Source: Lepidonotus clava (Eukaryota; Annelida; Polychaeta; Phyllodocida; Polynoidae). From it: a stretch of DNA of 64,000 bases. A model generated the notes under the pieces. The model did no database searches and was not told where the DNA came from. It was given only the letters and a program-made list of their open reading frames with translations. A program made the translations under genes and the position numbers. The stretch spans positions 35,117,629 through 35,181,628 of the forward strand of contig OW387147.1 of assembly GCA_936440205.1 (NCBI GenBank). The letters run 5' to 3'. This document shows, piece after piece, positions 25,036-36,410 of this stretch; position 1 is the stretch's first letter; each line of letters starts with the position of its first letter.

Positions 25036-26719
25036 GGAATAAGGACTGATGAGGGTTGGTCTACTGCTAAGTCTCCCCCACTAAAGGGCGCTCACAGTAC
25101 TGATATTTCTCTATGGGCAAGGAAAGGACATAGAAACTTGAAACTTTCGATGAGTTGTAGGAGTAAAATGGGGGTAATTGCCATTTCATAACACCTTTCA
25201 TTGAATACCTAATCTATTTTGAGAACTCATAAAAATATTTTCGTGGGTTTTAGAATCAAATTCCTTTGATTCTACTTAGAACTTAGAAGAAGCCACAATC
25301 TCAAAGTATACCTATTATATAGTCATATAAACAGAATAAGTTAGTATTTACCAAGAGTTTTGGTCGAAGATCTTTGTTAATTTATCGTTAGAGTGGTCCC
25401 ATAGCCACGTCTTGTTCTCCCTGACTTATCTAGGTGAGTCACATTGCTGGCAGCATAATAGCAATCAGGTTGTCTTTATTCATGAAGGCTCACAGTATGT
25501 CCATTACGAGTGGGGATTACAGATGATTACACACCTACTGCCGCAGCACCCACATTTGTACATACTACTAGCCATGGATTCAGAGAGGGGCAATTCAACC
25601 CCTGCTTCTCACAACCAATGGCTGTTATGCACTACGATGCTACAGTCAGTCCGATTGTGTAATCGACTGCCAACTGTAGCCCAAATGACCGTGCATAGCT
25701 CGGAGTCACACAAATGAAACCAGGTGGAACTTTTCAACATCTTCTTATAATATTTTAGGGGTTTCACAATTAAATTTTGAAGGAAATGTGGACCTTTTGA
25801 GAAAAAATATCCTCTGTGGGGGGAGGATGGGGTTTGGCGCTCCCGCCTCACCCCCGTTTACGGGCCAGGTTCTAGGAAATGTCACAAAACATTTCAATGC
25901 ACGAGATCTGTACAAAGTGATGCTCTTTCATTTTAGCCAGGAGTGCGCTCTTTTAAATAATGGAGTATCTTTAATTGACACACTGCATGGGGAGAGAGCA
26001 CATCATTAAAACGTCAGGGAAGGGCTCGCACAGGAAACACATTAGACTTAATTGAGAGTTTAGTCCGACATCAGATGGGAAATTATCTAATATATTCTAG
26101 GACCTGATGAATAGAGAATTGGATTTTAGTGAAATGAAAATGTACCCCTAATTTCAAGTAAAGAAACCCTTTTTGAAACACAAATTCTTCTATCAGCTAT
26201 CTATCAAAGATATTAAGTCAGCAAACAACATGGTCGAACCCAGTTGGACGACATAGACCTGAGGGGCTGATAATAACTAGCTGTTGTTCTCTTTTTGAGA
26301 CTTTTTTTTTGTAAAACTTTGCTATGTTTATCAAAATCCCTTCACAATCCTTTATGGCTTTACCAACGTCCTTTGCAGGCATATTTAGTTACATGGAAAT
26401 CGTGACTGGGGTATTTAGTCTTCTGAAACGCCAGGGTAACCCGATTCGAGGACATTTTATTTTCTGAGTTCAGGTTCTCTTGCGCCTTATCATTAGCCTG
26501 GTTAATATTGCCTTCTTTTCTAAACACTGCCCACTACAGTTTTGCATACGTTCTTTAAAGAGGCAGAACCATTATGGCATATTTTGTTTTGAAAGGAAAC
26601 ATCACTTTTTGAAAGGAAATATCTATCGCTCATTTTTTGTGTGGAAAGTATTCATCCAATCAATTCCCCTATGTTTAAGTATATAGGCTACGCTGACCGT
26701 TCAGAAGGGGTCTGGACCA
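25036..26719. other. Stretch without recognised genes
   Basis: A 101-codon frame at 25412-25717 (+) has no domain or signal I can name and looks random. Nothing else stands out. Confidence 0.4.
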
Positions 26720-26945
26720 CTAAATTCGACACAGCGACACGGCCGTTTTTTAAAATCGACACGGCGACACGGCCTTTTCTTAAATTCGACACGGCGACAC
26801 GACCACTTAGGGACATAAGCGACACCATCTTTTCACTAGTGACACGCGACAGGACCTTTTCTTAAATTCGACATGCGACATTGACAAAAATAAGCGACAT
26901 AGACACGCGACATTGCCGTTTTTTAAATTCGACACGCGACATCGG
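26720..26945. repeat. GCGACAC short tandem array
   Basis: Units of about 30 bp, built from AATTCGACACGGCGACACGG plus TTTTCTT, repeat several times and then degrade into longer composite units containing GACATAAGCGACA. The array abuts mosaic repeat locus B. Confidence 0.8.
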
Positions 26946-27914
26946 ACCCCCCCATCTAGGGCCCCTTCAGAAGTCTTCATCCCGTTTATTACCCGGGCTC
27001 GCTGTATTATCCAGTCATCTTCGAAATATGATCGATCAAATCGAATCTCGCCCGGGTATACTGACTTGGTCAATTAGGCGGGAAACTCCATTGAACGATA
27101 CCAGCACCAGCGGAAACAAGATCGCAAATTTGGACCTGCTTCCGGTTTCAATGCTATCCCTATGTAAAGTCTATACCAGAAATTGACCATTGAAATAACA
27201 TTAGCCGAGATCGGGTAGGAGAGTGACACGGTCAAACTGTATAACATCGATCGACGCCTCAGCATTGAAAAGCCTAGCGTCACGGATTGCAGTGTAGTGT
27301 GGAATAAATTATGTTAATGAGTGTGAACACGGCGAGCATGGCGGCCCCCGATCAGACGCCAAAGATGGCGCGCTCCGGTCGGACACGTGTAGGTTTTCTC
27401 CGCGAGTGACCGCCATTTACGCCTTAAATCGGCATCGTCCAGCAAAATGGAGTATATACTATGCCATGGATTACTAATATCAGGAGCTGGTCTGGGTCGA
27501 TATATCGTGAAGAATTATGTCGATATTTACAATCGGCATCGAAAACAAGGTTAGTAAACTCGGCGTCTAGGTGAACGATAATAGAGGATATGGACCGTTA
27601 CGGCGGGAGCTCTCTCCTTCTAATCTCCGCATGTTTACCTGGATTATGGCAGTATCTGATGCTTTCAAGATATACATTAATGGTATCTATGAGGACCTGT
27701 GGACGGATACTAACGCATGAATGAATCTGGAAGGAGGAACATGCGTTCACATCAACTGCCAAAACATTGGATCGATCGGACACGAGGAGGCTTGACATAA
27801 CTAGTTACAGCGCGGCAATAACTCTCTTGGGGGCCTGCTAGCGATAGCAGGTAAGGGTAGACTCGTCCTACTAGCTTGACACGGTGAAAATAATAATAAT
27901 ACATTATATTAGAC

Positions 27915-28600
27915 ATGACAGCACCGGAGAATGGAATCATGATATTTTGGAAACCTACACTTCTCAATTTGACTGAAAACCAGGCTTGAAATAGATTATT
28001 TTTGCTGAAAACACGTCTGTTAAAGTGTTATATTCTGTTTCGTTTCTACACGACTAGCGTCGTAGTACTAGTAGTGGCGATGCTTACTTGCTTGCTTTTC
28101 ATCAAATATGATCATATAGTCTGTGTGATAATATTTCGAAAGATTAAACATTACAGCAGTAGGGACATAAATCATAGTATTTTCGAAACCTGCTCTTGTT
28201 ATTTTGACTGAAAACCAGGGTTAAAGGGACGTTCTCGTCCGTGAATTCATTGAGATACATCCGCCGACGTAAGCTTAGCAACGACGTCACTGGCGTCGTG
28301 TTTTGCCCTTTCAGAACGTAATTACACAACGTGATTGGTCACGTCGTGAATTTGGGGCCGCGGTACGGGGGTTACAACGGAGATTATTTTTGCCGAGATA
28401 CTGGGCGATAATACAAGTATGGAGCGGCTTGGGAGTGCCGTGATCAGGTATGATCTAATTATTCTAAATAATACAATATATTGGACAGTATGGAAGCGGA
28501 GTCTCGGCAGAATGAAAACATAGTAATTTGGATACCTACACTTCTCACTTTATCGAAAACTAGGGTTAAAATAGATTATTTTTGCAGAGAATATTCAATA
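27915..28600. repeat. Three diverged copies of a ~100-bp unit
   Basis: Copies at about 27915-28005, 28145-28220 and 28495-28590 share a pattern of ATAGTATTTT or similar, GAAACCTRCNCTTCT, and GACTGAAAACCAGGGTTAAA. The first and third continue into ATAGATTATTTTTGC. They sit inside locus B. Confidence 0.7.
28250..28345. promoter_or_regulatory. CRE/CCAAT cluster in a CpG-rich patch
   Basis: GACGTCAC (a CRE-type site, about 28284) lies within an imperfect palindrome ACGACGTCACTGGCGTCGT. About 50 bp downstream an inverted CCAAT box (ATTGG) runs into TCACGTCGTG. This is promoter-like, but it sits inside a repeat and no gene follows. Confidence 0.25.
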
Positions 28601-29975
28601 ATAGATTTGTGTCAGCTTGATAGGTGGAAAGGGCTGACACGGTCTGGTTTGGGCAATGTAACTAACTGGCACTCCAAAAAAAAGATAATTTTAGGCCTCA
28701 TCAATCATACTAAAATGCAAATCATGTATAAAATTATGTTCTCATACCTCTTAGGCTTCTACATATCGTATGGTTTGATTGTCTTAGGCCTGGGCACGTT
28801 TGGAATCTGAATATTTTCAGTATCAGACTATGATAATGTAGAAGAAAAAAACCACTGATACTATCAAGCATTTTCATTCGCCCTCTAGTCTAGGCCTTAT
28901 CAACCTTATCAGAATGATTAAAATCGATAATTCTATTAACTCTTAACTCGGGCTACTACATAATTATGATGTCGTTTGATCATTTTAGGCCTAGACTAGT
29001 TTGTAATTCTAATATTTTTTAGGCTGTAGATCTGTGAAAGGTGGGGGGGGGGGGATTGACTCTGTCAAGCTTTTTCATTCACGCTCCCAAAAAATATTTC
29101 AGGCCCTATCAATCCTATCAAATTCAAAATAAAAATGCATTTATATATCTATATATCAGACAAAGTTTGACAGATTTAAGATTAAAAATAATTCAGATAT
29201 TAAATGATTCATGAATTTGTCACTACAGTGTCATTCCTGGAGACATACCTCAAAATATATCTCGTTTGAAATCTAAAATATCTAGGCCTAAGTCACTGTC
29301 AGTGGCTGAATTATTGCCTCCCCAATGTTGGAAGATAGGGGTCACACTGTCAACAAGTTCTCCGCTGCTGTGAGTGTCAAGGATTGCAAGATAAAAAAAA
29401 ATTCCACATTGTTACTATAGTGCCAGTTTAGACCCACCACCTCTGTAAAATAATTCTTTTTTTTCAGCTGCATATTATTTAAATATTAGAAATATTTTTA
29501 AATTAGTTTATTACAACATTAAACTAAGGCTTTGCTCCATAGGTTGGGGCTCTGCTGAGCGATTTCTAGTTTTAGGCCTGGATACGTTTGCAATTCAAAT
29601 ATTTTCAGATCATGTCTTACAGATTAAAGATTTAAACGATTCAAAGATTAAGTGATTTGTGAAATTGTCACTATAGTGTCATTTTTTTCAGACCTACCAT
29701 CAAAATATCTGAATCATTAATATCATTAACCAATACAGATTAAAATGGGCCGACCTATCTCTATCAAATGCTTTTGCCTTTGATAGTAACTCATGTGTCG
29801 TTTGGTCTTGTTGTTTAATTCGGTCGATAATTCGTATTTCCTATCCAGATATCTCATCAACAATTCCTTTCATATATAGAAAAAGAAGACGAATAACCCG
29901 GGTTTTTTTCGGTTTTGTAACCGATATTTTTCTCTCATACCTCAACCTGTGTCCTTGTATGACTGTTCTTTTATC

Positions 29976-31358
29976 ATTTCACAGATGAATGTACATTACA
30001 CCGTTTATCCGGCCCATTTACCCCTATACCCAACAAGTGGTTCCGAGAACCAGGGAGCATTTGCCCACTCAGGCTTACCTCATTGCGCTATTTATAACTA
30101 TAGGGCACGCTATATTCTTCTCCATAGCCGTAACTGTTCAAGACTTTATGGTATTTAAAGTTATCAGGAGAATCAAGAAGATTGTCCTTTTTTCCAAGGC
30201 ATTGGGTAATTCCTCAACACAAATTACTGTGATTTTTCCCAGGCACGAAGCATACTGGGTATTTCAGCAACCACATATATGTCTGTCTCTTTCAGCCTAT
30301 TTAACAGGCCCTCTTCCGGTCTCCCACCCGTCTTTACAAATATGGCTGTCACCTATGGCGGCAGCCATATTGGTCACCGAGACATTGTCCACTCTTTTGC
30401 CAGTACATCGCCCAGGTTGCTCTTTTGAATAATTGTAGCACAGAAGTCGGAGGAAAAAAACAGGCTGAGGAATGTATATTTGTGTTCTCTAAACAACGCT
30501 TTTGATGACACGTCCCCTCCACTGAAAATCCCTAAGTCCAACATATTTGTAGAGTGTGGTGAAAAGCGGGACATCTTTTACTGTCTTTTGGTCACTAAAC
30601 TCCATAATCCTGTTTCACATGTAGAAGATGTCCTAATTGCAAACTCGATTTTAGGCGCCTGAGCTTATGGACTAAGGTCTCTTAATGGAACAGACCTCTA
30701 CACGAATATGACGCGGAGCTTCAAACAAAAATATATTATTGTATAGTCCTTAAAATCCTTCATGGACTATTTAACCAACAATAAGTAAAATTTGAGAACT
30801 CCATCTAACCTGTGATTATATAAAGATAATTCAAAGACACTACGTAGGCAGCATGTAACCCTTATTTCCTACACCTAGGCCTATGTTTTTCCATTGCGTG
30901 GCTGCTCCTGGTCCCAGTATGTGACATTTGATCAGTATTAGAGGCGTAACGACTGTCAGGGCACACCATGTAACTGACACCCACGTCAGGTAAGGTCTCC
31001 CTTACTACGCCCAGCCCCGCGGGGGAGGCCATCCCGTGTCCACACCGCGACAGATATGTCATAAAACATAGGGGAGAAAAAGTCGAAGGGGGGCTGTTTA
31101 TGTCATAAAATATAGGGGAGAGAAAGACGGGAGATGTTGTTTCTATATAATTTGTACATAGCACATTACAACTAGAATTTTCATGTTGGGAGCATTTTTC
31201 ATGGATATAAATCTGTTTGAAATGAGAAGGGAAAATGTAAAAAACAACGACATAACAGTTGTTTTAGTGTTTGTACGGTTGGGGGCTCAAGGTGCATTAG
31301 ATATATCAGGGCCTCCCTCGCCACCTCCCCTCCCAACAAAAATGTGACCTTCCCTCGT
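29976..31358. other. Stretch without firm genes
   Basis: The longest frame outside the retroelement (147 codons, 29989-30432, +) lies here. It begins just after an acceptor-like TTATCATTTCACAG and has a hydrophobic run (AYLIALFITIGHAIFF). A second frame is also open over its first part, and I recognise no family, so I do not call it a gene. A 12-base G run at 29043-29054 lies just upstream in locus B. Confidence 0.25.
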
Positions 31359-31700
31359 CAGAGTCCCAGCAGCCTAGGGAAAACAGCAAAAAGGTTTCCT
31401 GACAAGGAAAACAGGGATTTTGCAAATTTTACCAAAAACACAGGGAAAACACAATGAATTTCATTTTCCAAAACAAAGAGAAAACACAAGGAATTTCATT
31501 TGGCCAGATTCTGATATTCCTGTTTTTCAAAATAGTAAGGATTTGACTTCTTGTTGTTCAGTCCAAATTGTTTCTGCACATGAAGGCTTTTAAATTTAAA
31601 CAACTTCCTCAATATGATACAGGGAAAACTTGCCATGAGACAGGGAGATTCTCATGGAAAACACAGGGAATTTGAAAATGGATTTTGTGTTGGGAACCTG
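31359..31700. mobile_element. Diverged relative of the CAGGGTCCCCAC MITE
   Basis: The ends CAGAGTCCCAGCA and the inverse of CAGGTTCCCAACA match at about 10 of 13 positions. The interior is rich in CAGGGAAAACAC and GGGAATTT words, as in the copy at 20922-21200. Older than that copy, judging by its imperfect ends. Confidence 0.5.
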
Positions 31701-31931
31701 CTCTTTCATCGATGGCAAACAAGGCATTACTTAAAGCCCCCCTTTCACCAACTACTCACAGCATTGAATTGGGCTGCTAAGTGCACGAAAGGTCACCCAA
31801 ATAAAAGGCCTTTTACACGATTGTTACCAAAACGGAATTCCACAATTCAGAGTGGACATTCACAATAGAAGCGACCAGCGTCCACTGCCCCCGAAACACC
31901 GCTCTTCCCACAGACGCCGCACTCAGGGCTC

Positions 31932-31953
31932 ACTTCCGGTGGACGTGACGTCA
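31932..31953 (+). promoter_or_regulatory. ETS plus CRE site pair, likely TATA-less promoter
   Basis: ACTTCCGG (31932-31939, an ETS/GABP-type site) is followed 6 bp later by a perfect CRE palindrome TGACGTCA (31946-31953), within a CpG-rich stretch of about 31865-32000. This pairing is characteristic of TATA-less housekeeping promoters. A coding-like frame starts 55 bp downstream at 32008. Confidence 0.45.
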
Positions 31954-32007
31954 TAGCCTACCGCAGCGCCACCCCGTGGACGCCGACCCCATCATGTGCT
32001 TGTTCTT

Positions 32008-32274
32008 ATGGGGGGCAGTCAGACTGACGAGATAGGGGCTGATAGGGGGCTGGTGGGGCAGGCTCTGATGCCACACGCCCGTCCGAGTGGGCCGTGTCAG
32101 GGGGTGAGTAGTACATGGGGACGGGGACAATGTCCAGGCGACGCCTCGCCCTGCAGCCACCTGGGACTTGATTACGGCCATTCATATTTGAAGGATGGGA
32201 AGAAGTGGGGAAAATCTGAATTATTGTTGTCTGGGCTATTACCATTTAGCATCGTTGAGCCGACCATTGATTAG
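32008..32274 (+). CDS. Candidate small protein or first exon, 88 codons, unrecognised
   Basis: An ATG with G at +4 opens 88 codons starting MGGSQTDEIGADRGLVGQ and ending LLPFSIVEPTID. It lies just downstream of the ETS/CRE promoter candidate. A good donor (GGG/GTGAGT, about 32104) lies inside, so the gene may instead splice after PSGPCQG. An upstream ATG at 31994 gives a 13-codon upstream ORF in another frame. AATAAA occurs about 200 bp downstream (about 32482). I recognise no domain. The GC-rich setting makes chance openness possible. Confidence 0.3.
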   Translation: MGGSQTDEIGADRGLVGQALMPHARPSGPCQGVSSTWGRGQCPGDASPCSHLGLDYGHSYLKDGKKWGKSELLLSGLLPFSIVEPTID

Positions 32275-34136
32275 GCAGGCATCTTTTCCTAACTTGTATC
32301 TCCCGTACTCAATGAGCGTGACTGGCACATTGGATTTGAATAGCTACTCCCCCAGCCATCTCACACATAGGCCTACATACACACACAGAATGTCTTGATT
32401 CCGTGTGGAACGCGGGATTAGTTCATGGACGATCCCTCTCTAAAATTGCAATATCTATTTTGTTGAAAAAGATATTTTTAATAAAAAATTTCTTTTATTT
32501 TTTGCACATGCATGCCAGGAGCCGAATTATTTTGTTGAAAAGTCGTATCTTAATTCTAAAATTGCCTAGTGTACAACGGCCTTAAACGTTGAACCAGGAA
32601 CAATTTGAAAAACTCACTAAGCCATAAGATAGAAAAGACTCGCCCCACTGAAACAACCATGTTTTCCTGAACAAGCTGAATACTAAAGAACAGCTTATAC
32701 ACGACGAACATAGACTATAGGGCCTCATCTGTTCTCTACTGAACTGCTCCTGAATGGAGAATCAAGAAAAGGAGTTTTCCATATTCAGTACTGGGAGCAA
32801 GTTTATATAATACAATTCCCTTTTACACATTTACTTCCTGAAAGTATGCTGACATAACAGCAAACACAGGACATGTGTACACGTGGAACAAATACATTAT
32901 GTATATATTCTATTGCATTAGGACAGGGTTACAAATTCTACCTATAAAGTGCCGCCAGACACGGCTATACATCGTGTTTTATTTGTCCGTTGTATAGGAG
33001 ACACGTCTGTGTTACAGTTGCAAAGTTTGGTTTTTATTAGTAAGAGTTAGACTAGGCCTCTGATAAAGTTGCAGATGCGTTGGGAACGATAGCTATATAC
33101 AATACAACATGTGTAGTACCATATGGATTGAACCATTCATTGTTGGGTCCGATATGATCACTGTAGACATTTGGCTTCATATCCTTAGCTATGTTGATCT
33201 TGTGAGGCAGCAATACTATATTGACCATTTTGTTTTATTTGGTGACATTAAGGGCAAATCATTGCATGTTCATCATTATGACAGGTCAGTTTTTATTAAT
33301 TTTCATAAGCATCCAGTCCAGCAATTTGGTCCATGATAGTTTCTTTCCCCATAAACACTTCATATTGTTCCCATATATTGGAAGTATACAGACAGAAATA
33401 GTAATTGTAACTTTATCGTATCCCTATAGCCTGCAGATTACCTTGGCTTCATTTTCTTTTATACAAATAGTATTGCATGTATCGTCCAACCTGTATCAAT
33501 AAATACGACTTTCTGACTTTAACCTCTCCCTATAATTGATACATGTTATGCGTCGCGTTCTACTAAGGCTTACCTGAAATTTAAACGTCCGTAACCATAG
33601 GGGAAGGTAATGGAAATGGGGGGCTTCGCAGAGTGATGGCTTGATATTACATTAGCAAAGTCCTTCGTCACCGTTTGAGAGTTGGCGTCTTATAGTCGAC
33701 AAAAAGAGAAAGGTTATTTGCACTTCTCGTCGCTCGACTTATATTTATTGGAAACACACGTGCATTGGCAATATTCTATTTCCCACAGTTATTACGTTTT
33801 TCCCTTATGTTGCAATTGCCCTCGGTATTGATGAATACTGGAAAGAAAAATTAACCAAGAGTGCGCCACCATGAGGCAAACTTTTTAAAATAAACATACA
33901 CAGTAATACTAATAAACATCTCATATATTGGCGTGCACAATTATATCATTAAACTGACTTTTAAAAGTATCATAACGTTTCTGTCCAAATCCAAGCTTCA
34001 AGGGGGCAGGTCACAATTTTTCTTTTTTTCTTTTTTTATTGAATCAAAACTATATCACTTTACAGTGTCGATCTTTGTTTTAACACGATACCGCAACAAA
34101 ACCCCACTCTAGACCTGCCTCATCAGTCAGACCTTA
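32275..34136. other. Stretch without recognised genes
   Basis: AT-rich. Frames such as 33109-33336 and 33221-33502 overlap each other and show no family resemblance. Nothing else seen. Confidence 0.45.
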
Positions 34137-34316
34137 ATGCCCACAATTGGTGAACACTTAGAAAAACCTCCTCGTGAAGATGGGATACGCGAGAAGTTAG
34201 ATCAATGCTTAAGAGACCGTTACCATAGAAACGTGATGGCACTTAACGAGGGCGGCTCCTGTGATCCATGGATCTTCCCCGCCCCTTGGGCTCAGGTCAT
34301 GCACCTACATGTTTAG
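34137..34316 (+). CDS. Coding-like 59-codon ORF or exon, unrecognised
   Basis: The frame opens after TAG at about 34110 and includes ATG at 34137, reading MPTIGEHLEKPPREDGIREK, then a Cys- and Trp-containing segment (CLRDRYHRN, GGSCDPWIFPAPW), and ends at TAG 34314-34316. Charged and hydrophobic residues alternate as in a real folded protein, unlike neighbouring frames. Acceptor-like CTCTAG and CTCATCAG precede it, so it may be an exon. Context at the ATG is weak. I cannot name a family. Confidence 0.33.
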   Translation: MPTIGEHLEKPPREDGIREKLDQCLRDRYHRNVMALNEGGSCDPWIFPAPWAQVMHLHV

Positions 34317-34984
34317 ACCCTGTGTCTCCACAGAGCTACAAGGGCCCCTCTTATGGATATTGAAATATGCCTTTATAAAAAGTGCTATAATCGCGGAGTT
34401 ATTTATTACTCACGGAATAAGCAGCCCATATTGCAGTCATGCTGATTTTTTTAAAGATGGGCATCAAAGTATACTCAATATTTTTATCATACAATGATAG
34501 AATTATCAGTTTTCTATCGAATGAACCACCCAGGAATATTAGAGCTATATATGTGAGTGAACAACCATCATATAGACGATCCGAGGAGATCTTCTGTGTA
34601 CTCCTAGATAGGTATCCTACAGATTAGATTTGTGCTGTGACACGATCTGCAGAACGGAATAGACATGTGTAGTGACAGGTTTGCCGTAGTTCTCCCGCGG
34701 GTCAGATCGGTAGTGACACATTCTGAAGAGGTCCCTTGCAGATTCGATTTTATATAGCTTACATCCTTAGTAGATTCGATTTATAAAGAGACAAACGGAT
34801 TTTGCTAGATGCCTCCTCTTAAGTGATAAGTTCACTTTGGGGCCGATAGAATTGTAAAAATCAATACGATTTTATGTATTTTAGAAGGCCTTAAGTTTCT
34901 CACGTACCAATTTTCTGATTTTGGTAACATCTCCCCTGGCCCATAACACATGCCTTTGATCTTCATAGAACCATTCATTCCCAA
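34317..34984. other. Stretch without recognised features
   Basis: AT-rich, no gene seen. Words around ACACGATCTG and GCAGATTCGATTT recur loosely at 34640-34800. Confidence 0.4.
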
Positions 34985-35112
34985 AAAAACATGTTTCTCC
35001 ACGGCCCAATCCTCCCCATCCCGGTTGCCAGGGTAACTGCAGCATGGTTCCCTAAAAACATGTTTGTTCTCAACCTAACAGCCCTCACCACGCCTGTTGC
35101 CAGGGTGACTGC
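34985..35112. repeat. 72-bp duplication carrying two RFX X-box sites
   Basis: Two units begin at AAAACATGTTT and end at an X-box: GTTGCCAGGGTAAC (35024-35037, a perfect RFX palindrome) and GTTGCCAGGGTGAC (35096-35109, one change). The same spacing in both shows the sites were copied with the unit. X-boxes are bound by RFX factors, which control ciliary genes in animals. No gene is identified next to them. Confidence 0.55.
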
Positions 35113-36261
35113 AGTAAAGAGAAAGCAGAGAAAGTAGCACAAATATGCCTTTCTGGTTTTACCTTATTCCTGATTTTCTGATTTTAACAACACATAAACT
35201 AGTGTTTACTCTCTCTTGCGTGATCGAGTGATCATGTTATGATAATAAAGTTGTGGTGTACACGCTTGCTTCAGAATGTGTATAGATCTGTTGGCAGGGG
35301 ATTCTTAAAGTCCAAAAAATTAGTGGTTCCCTGTCCGTCTACCCGTCAGAATTTAAGCAGGTGAATAGACATTCATTGTGAGCCGAGGGAGCATAGATGT
35401 CAAGCTGTGGTTTAATGTTCCACTGTTAAATGAAGGCTTAATGGCAATTAAGTCACGTCAAACTCACGTCATGTCGTCCAGTATTATTATACTGTAATTA
35501 AAATTGGATGGACTTCGAGTGTGATTTTTCGGAAATGACTATCGGGTAACGCCTATACCATTTCAGTTAGTGCACGTATTTAAACATAGTCCAATTATGG
35601 GCTTGACGAGAAAGCTTACATCAAGAGACGGATAATTTAAAGAAATAAAAGATATCAAAAAGAAAGTTCCGAATGGTCGCCATTGTTGCATATGTAGTTA
35701 TTAGTAGGCCTCGGTAGAAGACAGAAACGCAATCTGTCCCCATGCAGGCCGTCCCCTGCAGCTAAGAACGGCTTTGATCAAAGCAGCATGCAGTGTATTT
35801 CGGGACTCAGAATTAATAATTCATAAAACCGTGTCTAGTTGATAATTTGTGCACTTGATAACATAACTTTTCTAATTAAAAAATAATAATTTCAAAAGGA
35901 CTTATTGAGGATTCCCAGGTTTTTACAAAGCCTGCAGGTAATTACAGACAATCATAGTTAGGTGAGAACCTCATTTACTCTAGCCTTGACCTGTTTTTAA
36001 TGGTGCATTTTATTCTCCAATGTCTGCGCATCTCATGAGCCCCTCGCATGTTTCGGGTGCAAAAATCTTTATATGAGCCATGCTGGATGGGTTGGTAATC
36101 AATAGAATTAACGTGGCCATTAGGTCGGAGGGTTCTCACTGCTCGGCTCCAGGCATCTCGGTCTAGTCGATAGAGGGTAGCACTTCTGAGGGCGATGCAT
36201 CCAATATTTAAGTGCCTTCCTGCTTTTATAGAACTGGCCCCGTATTGGGAATATTCAATAA
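35113..36261. other. Stretch without recognised features
   Basis: No gene, RNA or clear repeat seen. A 113-codon minus frame (36316-35975) runs into the neighbouring duplication and looks random. Confidence 0.4.
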
Positions 36262-36410
36262 TGATACCATATTCGGGGTACATGAAGATCATTCTGTTTT
36301 CTGCTATGTATATCAAAACGAAAGCTATATAGACCCTATATTAGAATGACGATGTCATATTCGGTGTACATGAAGATCATTACGTTTTCTACTATGTATT
36401 TAAAAAAAGG
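36262..36410. repeat. Tandem duplication of about 88 bp
   Basis: CATATTCGGNGTACATGAAG followed by ATCATTNNGTTTTCTRCTATGT occurs at 36268 and 36356, with several differences between the copies. Confidence 0.75.

Larger units (their letters stand above)
27057..29975. repeat. Mosaic repeat locus B
   Basis: Diverged relatives of locus A blocks appear here: GACTTGGTCAATTAGGC (about 27063), the block ending AAACTCGGCG (about 27509-27575), ACATTGGATCGATCGG (about 27763), TTGTCACTAYAGTGTCATT (about 29215 and 29665) and TTAATTCGGTCGATAATTC (about 29815). In B the AAACTCGGCG block precedes the ACATTGGATCGATC block; in A it follows. Three YY1-like sites and a CpG-rich patch lie at 27320-27420, with a 32-codon frame at 27311-27409. 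Confidence 0.5.

Noticed and set aside
28481-28810. 109-codon frame in repeat locus B
   Set aside because: Built from repeat units; no motif.
29989-30432. 147-codon frame with a hydrophobic run
   Set aside because: Longest frame outside the retroelement, but it overlaps another open frame, has no family resemblance and adjoins a repeat. Kept only as a note.
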